Of a stretch of 64,000 nt of DNA, positions 8,834 to 16,446 are shown piece by piece. Made by a program: the position numbers and the translations under genes. This stretch comes from Candidatus Gastranaerophilales bacterium. Its GTDB lineage: Bacteria; Cyanobacteriota; Vampirovibrionia; Gastranaerophilales; Gastranaerophilaceae. The DNA is taken from positions 161,363 to 225,362 of the forward strand of contig CANQRH010000003.1 of NCBI GenBank assembly GCA_947626225.1. The letters run 5' to 3'. The notes below the pieces were generated by a model. That model saw nothing but the letters and a program-made list of their open reading frames with translations. It was not told where the DNA came from and did not search any database. Each line of letters begins with the position of its first letter. Position 1 is the first letter of the stretch.

Positions 8834-10528
8834 ATGGATTTAAACGAATTATTAGCACAATTTGGAACGGGAAGCAGAGAAACAGTATACTTGTCTGTAT
8901 CTCCGGGTGTGGGACTTGAACTTATTGATGTAGATGTTCAATCACGCACGGTAAAGAATTACGGATTTCGTCCGTTGGAATATAATGAATCATTACGTCA
9001 GATTGATTCTATGGATGCATTTAAAGCAGCTCTGTCTGAGCTTTTTGAAGAATTGAATGTTAATCCGAAATGTAATGTTGTTTTGAATTTGCCTCTGGTT
9101 ATATTCGGAAGTAAAGAATTACCGCTCTTACTTGCCGATGACGCTATAACCGAAGCACTTACCTCCGAAGTTGAACAATCATACGTGTTCAGACGCTATG
9201 AACCTATGTTAAGCTGGAGTGACTCAAGCATTACACAATCCGGCGATGTCAGAAAATTGTTTTACACCGCTGTCCAGAAGAATATTGTTGATGATATTAC
9301 GGCTGTTTTGGAAGAATTTGGCGCAAAATTAGTCAGTGTTCAAATCTCTCTGACTTCTCTTTTGAAGGCCTTGACTTTTTCGGGACTTACCGTTGAGCAG
9401 ATGAAAGATAATGTTACATGGAATTTAATGATTATCAGGCCGAACGGTTATTCAATATGCTCAATGGTCGGTAAAAATATTGTTGAATATTACGAAGAAC
9501 CGCTTGCTATAAATTCTTTTGAAGGTGATGAAATTTATAGTGCCATCTCATCTTCCGCACAGATTACTTTGATGAGTTATCCCGCAAACTATTTATATAT
9601 AGTATCTGAAACGGATCTTGTCAGTGCCGAACTTCTTGCGGGACGTATTCCGGTAGCGGGTAAAATCGGTTATTTTGAAAACAATGATTTTAAAAAGCAA
9701 AACGCCGTTCCCGTCAGTTTGGAAGTGCTTGAAGAAGCATCACACAAGATTTCTTTGGAAGCTATCGGGTTGGCATCAAACGTTAAACTTCCGAGTCAGT
9801 TTGAATTTTTGGAAGGTACCGACGGTTTGGCGGAAGACCCGAATGAACCGGTTCATGTAGTATTAGGTTCGACGGAATTTAATATATCACCTAACGGCGC
9901 AAAAAATGTTGCTCTTTTATTCAGTGCGGTAATTCTTATTCCTGCCTTGATATTGGCACTTCTTATTCCGCTGACTGTAAAAGAAAAACAAAAACAACTC
10001 GATGAAATCAGTTCAAAACTAACCACGGTTGAGAGTGAAGTTAAAAAACTTCAAAATGACCAGAACAGCGGAAGTTTTGATGCTAATAATGAAATTAAAA
10101 GAATTTTAACTGATAACAGAATTAAACTTCTTTCATATTCCGCACTTGGTGAGTCTGTACCGAAAAAACTATGGCTGACTTATTTCTGTGCTAAAGATGA
10201 CGGAAAAATTGATGTTAAAGGTCAATCTGCAAATGTTGAGGATATATATGCATTTTTCAGAAATATGAAGGATTCTCTTATCAATACTCAGTTAAGAATT
10301 CACAAATTGGAAATGGTATCAAAAAATGTTGATGATGCAGTTTCCGATATAGATGATTCCGGTGCATATTCTTTTGAAATAACAAATATGCAGGATGCCG
10401 ATATCAATCCGGTAAAAGATTCGGAAAAATCCGAAAATTCCGGTGAATCGACAAATAATGATAAACCGGCACAAAACAATGCGGAACAGAACAATTCTCC
10501 GGCAAACTTGCCTGTAGCAGATGAATAA
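8834..10528 (+). CDS. Type IV pilus inner-membrane assembly protein, PilM-PilN fusion
   Basis: Predicted alignment-complex protein of the type IV pilus. Residues about 1-230 are PilM-like (an actin/FtsA-like fold, with LSVSPGVGLELIDV as a first nucleotide-fold strand and a VVLNLPLVIF segment). A single membrane segment at about 357-381 (ALLFSAVILIPALILALLIP) is followed by a coiled coil (KQLDEISSKLTTVESEV) and a PilN-like ferredoxin-fold region (DGKIDVKGQSANVEDIYAF). PilM and PilN are normally separate proteins; here they are one chain of 564 residues. The C-terminus is a low-complexity Asn/Ser/Glu tail. A GAGGGAG lies about 18 nt before the ATG. pilO follows after 15 bases. The domain assignment comes from sequence pattern and gene order. 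Confidence 0.75.
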   Translation: MDLNELLAQFGTGSRETVYLSVSPGVGLELIDVDVQSRTVKNYGFRPLEYNESLRQIDSMDAFKAALSELFEELNVNPKCNVVLNLPLVIFGSKELPLLLADDAITEALTSEVEQSYVFRRYEPMLSWSDSSITQSGDVRKLFYTAVQKNIVDDITAVLEEFGAKLVSVQISLTSLLKALTFSGLTVEQMKDNVTWNLMIIRPNGYSICSMVGKNIVEYYEEPLAINSFEGDEIYSAISSSAQITLMSYPANYLYIVSETDLVSAELLAGRIPVAGKIGYFENNDFKKQNAVPVSLEVLEEASHKISLEAIGLASNVKLPSQFEFLEGTDGLAEDPNEPVHVVLGSTEFNISPNGAKNVALLFSAVILIPALILALLIPLTVKEKQKQLDEISSKLTTVESEVKKLQNDQNSGSFDANNEIKRILTDNRIKLLSYSALGESVPKKLWLTYFCAKDDGKIDVKGQSANVEDIYAFFRNMKDSLINTQLRIHKLEMVSKNVDDAVSDIDDSGAYSFEITNMQDADINPVKDSEKSENSGESTNNDKPAQNNAEQNNSPANLPVADE

Positions 10529-10543
10529 ATTAGGTGGAAGCAG

Positions 10544-11161
10544 ATGGAAAATAATTACAGTTTTTATTTAAAAAAATTTAGAATAGCATTGGGAATAGTT
10601 TTTGTTGCTTTGATTATATTTGTAGTTCTTATAGGAAAAACAGTTCCGAAAATCAGCAATATATTCAGTATTCAAAATCAGTACAAAACAAAATCCGTTG
10701 CATTAAAAGATGCTGAAAGAACGCTTGAATCTTTGAGAGAAAATGCACAGCGTAAATTGGAAGAAAGCAAAACAGTTGTAAAAGCAATATTCAGACCTAT
10801 TACAATGGGGCTGGATACCGAATCTGCCGTATCCGATGAATTTGGTGAAATTCTCCAAATCATGCGTGATAATAAGATTAAAACACGTTCAATAATTTAT
10901 GATTATGATCCTGCCGATGACAATTTTGTTAAAAATGCATCATCTCAATATCATGTATGCAAAGTCACGGCGCAAATGATTGCTACCTATTCCGATTTCG
11001 AAAATTTCCTGAGAAGTTTGTATAAACATGAACATTTTCTTGATATTTCAAAAATTGAAATAGTTCCTTATCAAAAAAATAAACGTATTCTTTTAATAAA
11101 CTTAGAAATTAAACTTTATGCTCAAAAGGACGGCGGAGAAGAAGCTGCGGATTCTCCTTAA
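10544..11161 (+). CDS. PilO-like type IV pilus assembly protein
   Basis: 205-residue bitopic inner-membrane protein. It has a short cytoplasmic N-terminus, one membrane segment (about residues 15-34), a coiled coil (about 55-80) and a periplasmic ferredoxin-like domain ending in LLINLEIKLYAQ, the layout of PilO. In other bacteria PilO pairs with PilN to connect the cytoplasmic PilM ring to the secretin. It starts 15 bases after the pilM-pilN fusion with TAGGTGG upstream, so the two form an operon. No secretin or pilus ATPase gene is in the window; a pseudopilin is at 24657. Confidence 0.7.
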   Translation: MENNYSFYLKKFRIALGIVFVALIIFVVLIGKTVPKISNIFSIQNQYKTKSVALKDAERTLESLRENAQRKLEESKTVVKAIFRPITMGLDTESAVSDEFGEILQIMRDNKIKTRSIIYDYDPADDNFVKNASSQYHVCKVTAQMIATYSDFENFLRSLYKHEHFLDISKIEIVPYQKNKRILLINLEIKLYAQKDGGEEAADSP

Positions 11162-11200
11162 TTGAAAATCGCCGCTTAATGCATATACGGATTCATAAGT

Positions 11201-12052
11201 TTATTCAAACAGTTCAAAGTTAATTCCGAATAATTTACCTTTGTTCTTTGCACAAGTTTTACAGAATTGAGTTTCGAGCGTATTATGGCGGGAGTAATCA
11301 CTGAAACTTGAACCGCATCTTCCTCTGTGATCGTTTGCAAGAAACGGACAACTGTAAACTCCCTTTGCAGTCAGTATTCTGCCGTATTCACAATCCGGAC
11401 TGTCCCATTTTTCTATTTCTTCTACACTGGAGTTTTTATCGGCGTATTCATTTATTGTAAAATTGTTTTCATCAGCATCAAATCCCGCTTTTTTACAGAG
11501 TTTTTTAAATTCTTCCATAAGCGTATTTCTGTCTTCATGATAATAATTTGTTATGCACAAAATGGGATTGAATCCGTATTTGGCAAGACTTTTTATCGCA
11601 TGAACAACCGCTCTGTATGAACCCCTGCTTCTTATATCGTCATTTTTAATTTCATCATAATGATCAATACTGAGTTTAAATATTATTTCAAATGAGCTTT
11701 CATCTTCAACACGTTTTAAAAATCTTACTTTTTTCTCGTTGATAAAAGTTCCGTTTGTAAAAATACACACGTTTGAGTATTTTAAACAAGCTCTCAAAAT
11801 ATGGTTAAAATCAGGGTGTGTCATTGGTTCTGCACCTGTTAAGTAAATGCATTTTATATTTTCGTTTTTTGTATCGTTCAGTGCCTGTTTAACTGTTTCA
11901 AGCGGTATAAAATCTTTCACATTTTTTGATAGCGGAAAATCTATATAACAATGTTTGCAATGCTGGTTACAGTTTTTTGCGGTAAGTTCAATAAAAAGGT
12001 TGTTAAACTCTTTCATATTGCATACAGGTGTCAGGTAAACGCTGTTGTTCAT
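11201..12052 (-). CDS. Radical SAM enzyme with C-terminal SPASM-like cysteines
   Basis: The CNQHCKHC motif (C28, C32, C35) is the CX3CX2C ligand set of the SAM-binding [4Fe-4S] cluster. YLTGAEPMTHPDF corresponds to the GGEP-type SAM-contact motif, with A in place of the second G. A C-terminal group of cysteines (CEYGRILT, YSCPFLAN, RGRCGSS, FCKTCAKN) looks like an auxiliary cluster of SPASM or twitch type. Such enzymes often modify peptides or work in cofactor maturation; no substrate gene is evident nearby. The ATG at 12052 has AAGGAGAAAAG upstream. Neighbours are pilO (convergent) and the Asp-rich gene at 12270 (divergent), neither of which explains its role. Confidence 0.83.
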   Translation of the reverse strand: MNNSVYLTPVCNMKEFNNLFIELTAKNCNQHCKHCYIDFPLSKNVKDFIPLETVKQALNDTKNENIKCIYLTGAEPMTHPDFNHILRACLKYSNVCIFTNGTFINEKKVRFLKRVEDESSFEIIFKLSIDHYDEIKNDDIRSRGSYRAVVHAIKSLAKYGFNPILCITNYYHEDRNTLMEEFKKLCKKAGFDADENNFTINEYADKNSSVEEIEKWDSPDCEYGRILTAKGVYSCPFLANDHRGRCGSSFSDYSRHNTLETQFCKTCAKNKGKLFGINFELFE

Positions 12053-12208
12053 ATCTTTTCTCCTTATTTCATAAAAAATTCTAAAACTTTAAATCTAAAA
12101 AGAAATTCTCCTGTAGGGTAATAAAGATTGTAAAGAAATGTAAATTGGCAAAATCCAGATATAGCAAAGCTTTTGAAAATGTAAAATAAATTTTCAAGTC
12201 AATAACAT

Positions 12209-12247
12209 GCAATTTTTCCGTAAGAAAATACTTTATATAAATAAGGG
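12209..12247 (+). promoter_or_regulatory. Candidate shared promoter box (GCAATTTTT ... TATAAATAAGG)
   Basis: GCAATTTTT at 12209-12217 precedes an AT-rich TATATAAATAAGGGG stretch just before the gene at 12270. Similar pairs precede the unknown genes at 23712 and 53060. The match was found by eye. Confidence 0.4.
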
Positions 12248-12269
12248 GAACAATTAAGGGGATAAAAAT

Positions 12270-13709
12270 ATGTCAGAACAAGTTAGGATACAATATCCGG
12301 GACAAGAATTATTTAACTGGCCGGCACCTATAGGTTACGGAGTAACCTCAATGCCTGTAAATTTACCGGCATTCTTCGGAATGGGTGACCGTTATTGGTC
12401 TTCTAATTTTGGACGTGAAACACAGCATAATATTTATTCCGGCGGATATGATATGTTAACGTATTATTTGGCAAAACATCCTGAAATGGCACAAACAGAT
12501 CCGCTTTTAACACAAGCGACAGGTTTTAAATTAACTCCTTATTCAGACTTCTTTGCAGCTGAATTTGCAAACACACTTGCATCGCTCCAAGCAAAATTGG
12601 AATCAATTCTTAAATCGGATAAACTGAATGACAGTCAGAGGACAAGACTTCAGGAACAGCTTAACAAAGTAAAAAGCATGAAAGAGAAAATTGAAAAAGC
12701 TCTTAAAAAGAATCCGAGTGTCGAAGAATGTCTTAACATGAAAGCATCAATTAAAAAATTGGCTGAAGAAATAGGTAAAGTCGGTTCTGAGATTGCAAAA
12801 GAAATAGAAGATGCTGCAGACGCTGATGATGATTCAGATACTGATACAGACATAGATACTGATATCGATTCGGACACTGATACAGATATAGATAATGATA
12901 TTGATTCCGATGCTGATGATTATATAGATACTTCAGATGCAAATCCTGTTTCAAATAAAATTAAAAATGAAGCAATAGATATTTGCAAAAATATTTATGA
13001 CGGTGCAGTCGGAAGTATCGGTACGGATTATACAAAAATCGGGGCTCAAGGTATAGATAAATTAACTAAAGATAATGTTATAACCGTACTCAGATACTGG
13101 GCGGATCAATACCAGCCTTTGTCCGGTGATGACAACATAGTTGAAACAATTTTTGACGAGGAAATGTTGTGGAATACCAAAGAAAATACGGGTTATATTC
13201 AAAAGATATTTAATGCACTTGAAGCTCGTGCAAAAGAATTAAAAGTTTATGATAAACTCGCAGGTCAGTTTACGGTGGCAGCGGATGAACTTGACGATAC
13301 TTTTGTAAACGAAAAGAAAGTAAAAACCGCATTTGAAATAATATTCAAAACAGTTGAAGAAGCTGAAATTGCTCATAATAAAAAAGAAGCAGTGAAAGTA
13401 AAAGCAGACAGAAAAAAACAGGCAAAAGAAAAAGCTAAAGCTGAAAAGGAAGCAAAAGCAAAAGCTAAAGCTGAGGAAAAAGAAACAAAAGCCAGAGAAA
13501 CTTTCTTAGCCGATATGAAAGATATCTGGAAAGATGAAGAAGCTGAGATTTCCGAAAAAGTTCAATATGAAAACGGCAAATTTAAAGTCAGAATTGAAGG
13601 AAAAGACTACAGTGCAGACAGCTTCAAAGCTCTTGCGGATAAAATTGAAAAAGCGGGATATGATCCGGAATTGTATTTAAAAAAACGTCAGCTTGATAAA
13701 GCTGCATAG
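12270..13709 (+). CDS. Unknown protein with Asp-rich repeat and Lys/Ala-rich coiled coil
   Basis: 479 residues, family not recognised. The N-terminus (about 1-90) is rich in Gly, Tyr, Trp and Pro, unlike the rest. Helices follow (about 105-175), then a block of alternating Asp with Ser, Thr or Ile (about residues 185-222). A middle helical domain leads to a Lys/Ala/Glu coiled coil (about 370-415) and a small C-terminal domain. There is no signal peptide or membrane segment. AAGGGG lies 8 nt before the ATG. The promoter resembles that of two other unknown genes (23712, 53060). The alternating Asp pattern could bind calcium if the protein is exported, but this is inference. A terminator follows and faces the FlhA-like gene. 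Confidence 0.75.
   Translation: MSEQVRIQYPGQELFNWPAPIGYGVTSMPVNLPAFFGMGDRYWSSNFGRETQHNIYSGGYDMLTYYLAKHPEMAQTDPLLTQATGFKLTPYSDFFAAEFANTLASLQAKLESILKSDKLNDSQRTRLQEQLNKVKSMKEKIEKALKKNPSVEECLNMKASIKKLAEEIGKVGSEIAKEIEDAADADDDSDTDTDIDTDIDSDTDTDIDNDIDSDADDYIDTSDANPVSNKIKNEAIDICKNIYDGAVGSIGTDYTKIGAQGIDKLTKDNVITVLRYWADQYQPLSGDDNIVETIFDEEMLWNTKENTGYIQKIFNALEARAKELKVYDKLAGQFTVAADELDDTFVNEKKVKTAFEIIFKTVEEAEIAHNKKEAVKVKADRKKQAKEKAKAEKEAKAKAKAEEKETKARETFLADMKDIWKDEEAEISEKVQYENGKFKVRIEGKDYSADSFKALADKIEKAGYDPELYLKKRQLDKAA
12823..12936 (+). repeat. In-frame GAT-rich coding microrepeat (Asp-Ser/Thr/Ile)n
   Basis: About 114 bases made of GAT-ACA, GAT-ATA and GAT-TCx type hexamers, encoding alternating Asp with Ser, Thr or Ile. 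Such imperfect hexamer repeats can change length by slippage without shifting the frame. Confidence 0.7.
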
Positions 13710-13722
13710 CAACCCGAAAATA

Positions 13723-13750
13723 AAAAAAAGACTCGAAAGAGTCTTTTTTT
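13723..13750 (+). terminator. Terminator of the gene at 12270 (bidirectional)
   Basis: Stem AAAAAAAGACTC / GAGTCTTTTTTT with a GAAA loop; A and T tracts allow use from both sides. It overlaps the stop of the convergent gene at 13749. Confidence 0.85.
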
Positions 13751-15209
13751 ATATTTCCGATAATATTTCCAATTTGGCATAACATCCGATTTCTTCTCTT
13801 GCCAGAACGGTTATATTGCTCATATATCCTGACAAAAGCGAAAACATCAAGTGTCTGAATTCAAGCGGTACAATCAATACAGGTGATTCAATGCCGTACT
13901 TATCAATCTTTTTGGAAAGATTTTCCGCTAATGTTTCGGCAAACGAAGCATCAATTCTGATTATGGCATCATCGCCTTCATCAAAATTAGGCATAAATTT
14001 ATCAAGTGTTTTGTCCGAAATTTCAAATGCCTGAATTATTCCGTCCTGATTACTGCAGCTTTTGCAAATCCTACGTGAAAGAGCAAGCCTTATCTTTTTT
14101 ATCAAATCGGATTTTGAGCTTTCTGCGGCAAAATCGTTTATCTTTTCAAAAATATAAGTTATATCTTTAACCGAGACTTTTTCTTTTATAAGGCTTGTGA
14201 GAATAAATCTTAAATCCGAATATGATATGTAATCGGGAATTACGTTTGCGACTAAAAATTCGTTTTTATGCCCTACAATTTCAATGTATTTATCAAGTTC
14301 TTCATAGCTTAATAAATCATCAACATATTTTACGGCACAAAATTCCAGTGCACGTGTAATAAATTCAGAGCAGGAAAAACCTTTTTGCCAGAAATTTTTT
14401 GCTTTTTCCTTTTCAATCCAAATGATATTTTTTCCCGTTATCTCATCAATATCTTCTTCGGAATTTTTAATTTTTTTGTCAAGATGAATTTCATCTTCAA
14501 AGAACATCATACAGTTCGGGTAAGCACAAGCTCTGAAAACATCAACCCCTCTTATTTTTATACTGAATTCATAAGGGTTAAGATTTTCGTCATCGCAGAA
14601 TACTATTTTAGGAATTACGTAACCCAAATCTTCCGTCAATTTAAGCCTTAATTTTACCGTTTCGGCGGCAAGTTCTTCTTCTAAAAATGCTTGTTCCGCA
14701 AGTATTTCTTCGCTTAAATGTATTGCGAGTTTTTCTTCTTTAAGCAGAGAATACATAACATTCGGCGATGTTGCCTTCGCGAGTTTTTCTTTCAAATCTT
14801 CAAGTTCTTTTAAACCTGCGGATATTTTATCGTTAAGTTTTTTTCTGCTGACGGATGCGGGAGCTTCACCTTCGAGTTCTTTTTTTATCTTTGCAATTCG
14901 GACTTTTTGATCTCTTATTTTGCTTTGAATTTCCAAACAAGCCTGATAAGGAGTCAATTCGGGTGAAAGCATTTTTTCCATCTGGCTTTTAAATGACGAA
15001 ATATTTATTACATCGGCATTGTTTTCATCCGAAGCGGTTTCGGCTTCTTTCATAAAAATACAGTGGGTAAATATCTGTCCTTCTTCATCTTCGGTTTCTT
15101 GCATGCTGTAAAGTTCCCAGTCATCCATAGACATCTCGTTCAAAAGATTTTGAAGTTCTTGTGTATTTTCACTGGAACAGGTTCTTATCACGTACTGTAA
15201 TTTTTTCAT
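13749..15209 (-). CDS. Soluble FlhA C-terminal-domain paralogue with DUF4177-like N-terminus
   Basis: 486 residues without any membrane segment. Residues 1-55 resemble a small DUF4177-type domain ([15 protein letters not shown]). Residues about 100-200 form long charged coiled coils. From about residue 200 to the end the protein matches the cytoplasmic domain of the FlhA encoded at 41468. Aligned pairs include [11 protein letters not shown] with [31 protein letters not shown] with SDLRKIFVNLIREKVSIKDI, and [12 protein letters not shown] with LRAALGRQICLS. FlhA_C is the docking platform of the flagellar type III export gate for chaperone-substrate complexes. A soluble copy could compete for, store or deliver export substrates, but this is inference. 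Its start overlaps the stop of the phosphorylase gene by 4 bases (ATGA), implying coupled translation. Confidence 0.82.
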   Translation of the reverse strand: MKKLQYVIRTCSSENTQELQNLLNEMSMDDWELYSMQETEDEEGQIFTHCIFMKEAETASDENNADVINISSFKSQMEKMLSPELTPYQACLEIQSKIRDQKVRIAKIKKELEGEAPASVSRKKLNDKISAGLKELEDLKEKLAKATSPNVMYSLLKEEKLAIHLSEEILAEQAFLEEELAAETVKLRLKLTEDLGYVIPKIVFCDDENLNPYEFSIKIRGVDVFRACAYPNCMMFFEDEIHLDKKIKNSEEDIDEITGKNIIWIEKEKAKNFWQKGFSCSEFITRALEFCAVKYVDDLLSYEELDKYIEIVGHKNEFLVANVIPDYISYSDLRFILTSLIKEKVSVKDITYIFEKINDFAAESSKSDLIKKIRLALSRRICKSCSNQDGIIQAFEISDKTLDKFMPNFDEGDDAIIRIDASFAETLAENLSKKIDKYGIESPVLIVPLEFRHLMFSLLSGYMSNITVLAREEIGCYAKLEILSEI

Positions 15210-15973
15210 GCTTTTTCCTTTATTAAGATTTTTAATGCTTCAATTGCAGTTTTGACGGCTTTATCAGTATCATGAACAACGGGATTTTCCAGTCCTTGTT
15301 TTTCTCTTTCCTGATTTGCCACCGCCAAAAATACCGAGCCGATTTTTACTTTCAGAAAACTGCCTGCAATAAACAGTGCTGCGGATTCCATTTCCGATGC
15401 AAGACAGCCCATTTTCTTCCAGGCTTCCCATTTGTTAATAAGTTCATAACTTACGGGCATCCTTTCGGGTTCATGCTGACCGTAGAAAGAATCTTTACAT
15501 TGGACAACTCCCGTGTGAAAAGTAAATCCGAGTTTTTTTGCGGCGTTAACGAGTGCATTTGTAATGTCAAGGTTAGCAATTGCGGGATATTCAATCGGGG
15601 CATATTCTTTGGAAGTTCCTTCCATGCGAATTGCACCCGTTGCAATTACAATATCTCCGCCTTTAACATCAATGTCCATTCCCCCGCAGGTGCCGACACG
15701 GATAAATGTTTCGGCTCCGACATTAACAAGTTCTTCCAAAGCGATTGATGCTGATGCACCGCCGATACCCGTTGAGGTTACGCTCACTTTTTCTCCGTCA
15801 AGATAGCCGGTATAAGTTACGAACTCTCTGCTGTCCGCAACAAGTTTTGCATCGTCAAAATATTTGGCGATTTTAATACAACGTTTGGGATCTCCCGGCA
15901 ATATTACGTATTTGCCGGCATCACCTTTTCTAAGCCCTATATGATACTGGGCTCCGTCTTGATTATATTTCAT
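15206..15973 (-). CDS. udp: Uridine/purine nucleoside phosphorylase family protein (uridine phosphorylase-like)
   Basis: Cytosolic nucleoside salvage enzyme that splits a nucleoside with phosphate into free base and ribose-1-phosphate. Family landmarks in 255 residues are [24 protein letters not shown] (phosphate-binding), [24 protein letters not shown] and the [11 protein letters not shown] signature near residue 195. The overall pattern favours uridine phosphorylase over purine phosphorylase, but specificity is not proved by sequence alone. AGGAGCG lies 3 nt before the ATG at 15973. skp is 9 bases upstream, and the FlhA-like gene overlaps its stop, so it sits inside a mixed operon with bamA and skp. 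Confidence 0.85.
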   Translation of the reverse strand: MKYNQDGAQYHIGLRKGDAGKYVILPGDPKRCIKIAKYFDDAKLVADSREFVTYTGYLDGEKVSVTSTGIGGASASIALEELVNVGAETFIRVGTCGGMDIDVKGGDIVIATGAIRMEGTSKEYAPIEYPAIANLDITNALVNAAKKLGFTFHTGVVQCKDSFYGQHEPERMPVSYELINKWEAWKKMGCLASEMESAALFIAGSFLKVKIGSVFLAVANQEREKQGLENPVVHDTDKAVKTAIEALKILIKEKA

Positions 15974-15982
15974 TAACGCTCC

Positions 15983-16435
15983 TTAAAACTGACCGCTTTT
16001 CAATTTCTGGATTACCAAATCCGAGATATCAACACCGCCTACAAATATTACTCTGTAATCAACGATTGCATCGAGTTTTTGCTCAACAAGAACCTGTTTT
16101 GTAGCTGCTTGTATTTTATTATATACTTGTTCTTCTTTTTGAGCTTTTAACTTCATATAAGCATCTTCTTTTAATTTAAATTCACGTGCGGTTTGTTCTT
16201 CAAAATTTTGTTTTTTCAGCGGAGTATCCAAAGATTTGTATTGTTTTTCTTTGTCAACCATATACTGCTGCATTTCAAGAGCTTTTGCGTCAATTTCTTT
16301 TACCGCTTGCTGCGCAAAAGGAAAGCTATCCTGTACTTTTGCGTAGTTAATATAACCTACGCCGGCAGCTTGAGCTTTGACTGCACAAAGTAATCCTGCA
16401 GTAACCAAAAGAGCCGTTAATGTAATTTTTTTCAT
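15983..16435 (-). CDS. Periplasmic chaperone of the OmpH/Skp family
   Basis: 150-residue exported protein. A clear signal peptide (KKITLTALLVTAGLLCAVKAQA, residues 2-23) ends at AQA. The mature part begins with a short beta strand (VGYINYAKVQDSFP), followed by two long helices rich in Lys, Gln and Glu, and ends with a second strand, the Skp jellyfish fold. Skp holds unfolded outer-membrane proteins in the periplasm. A strong GGAGG precedes the ATG. It lies 11 bases downstream of the bamA stop, the common bamA-skp order, which supports the call. An N-terminal phospho-site or binding site is not expected and none is seen. Confidence 0.85.
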   Translation of the reverse strand: MKKITLTALLVTAGLLCAVKAQAAGVGYINYAKVQDSFPFAQQAVKEIDAKALEMQQYMVDKEKQYKSLDTPLKKQNFEEQTAREFKLKEDAYMKLKAQKEEQVYNKIQAATKQVLVEQKLDAIVDYRVIFVGGVDISDLVIQKLKSGQF

Positions 16436-16446
16436 AAATACCTCCG

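Noticed and set aside
12823-12936. GAT-rich repeat as a CRISPR-like or intergenic satellite array
   Set aside because: The units are 6 bases without spacers and stay in frame inside a coding gene.
15272-15748. 158-codon open frame antisense to the nucleoside phosphorylase gene
   Set aside because: It is the shadow of a strongly conserved enzyme gene, with no start signal or recognisable protein.
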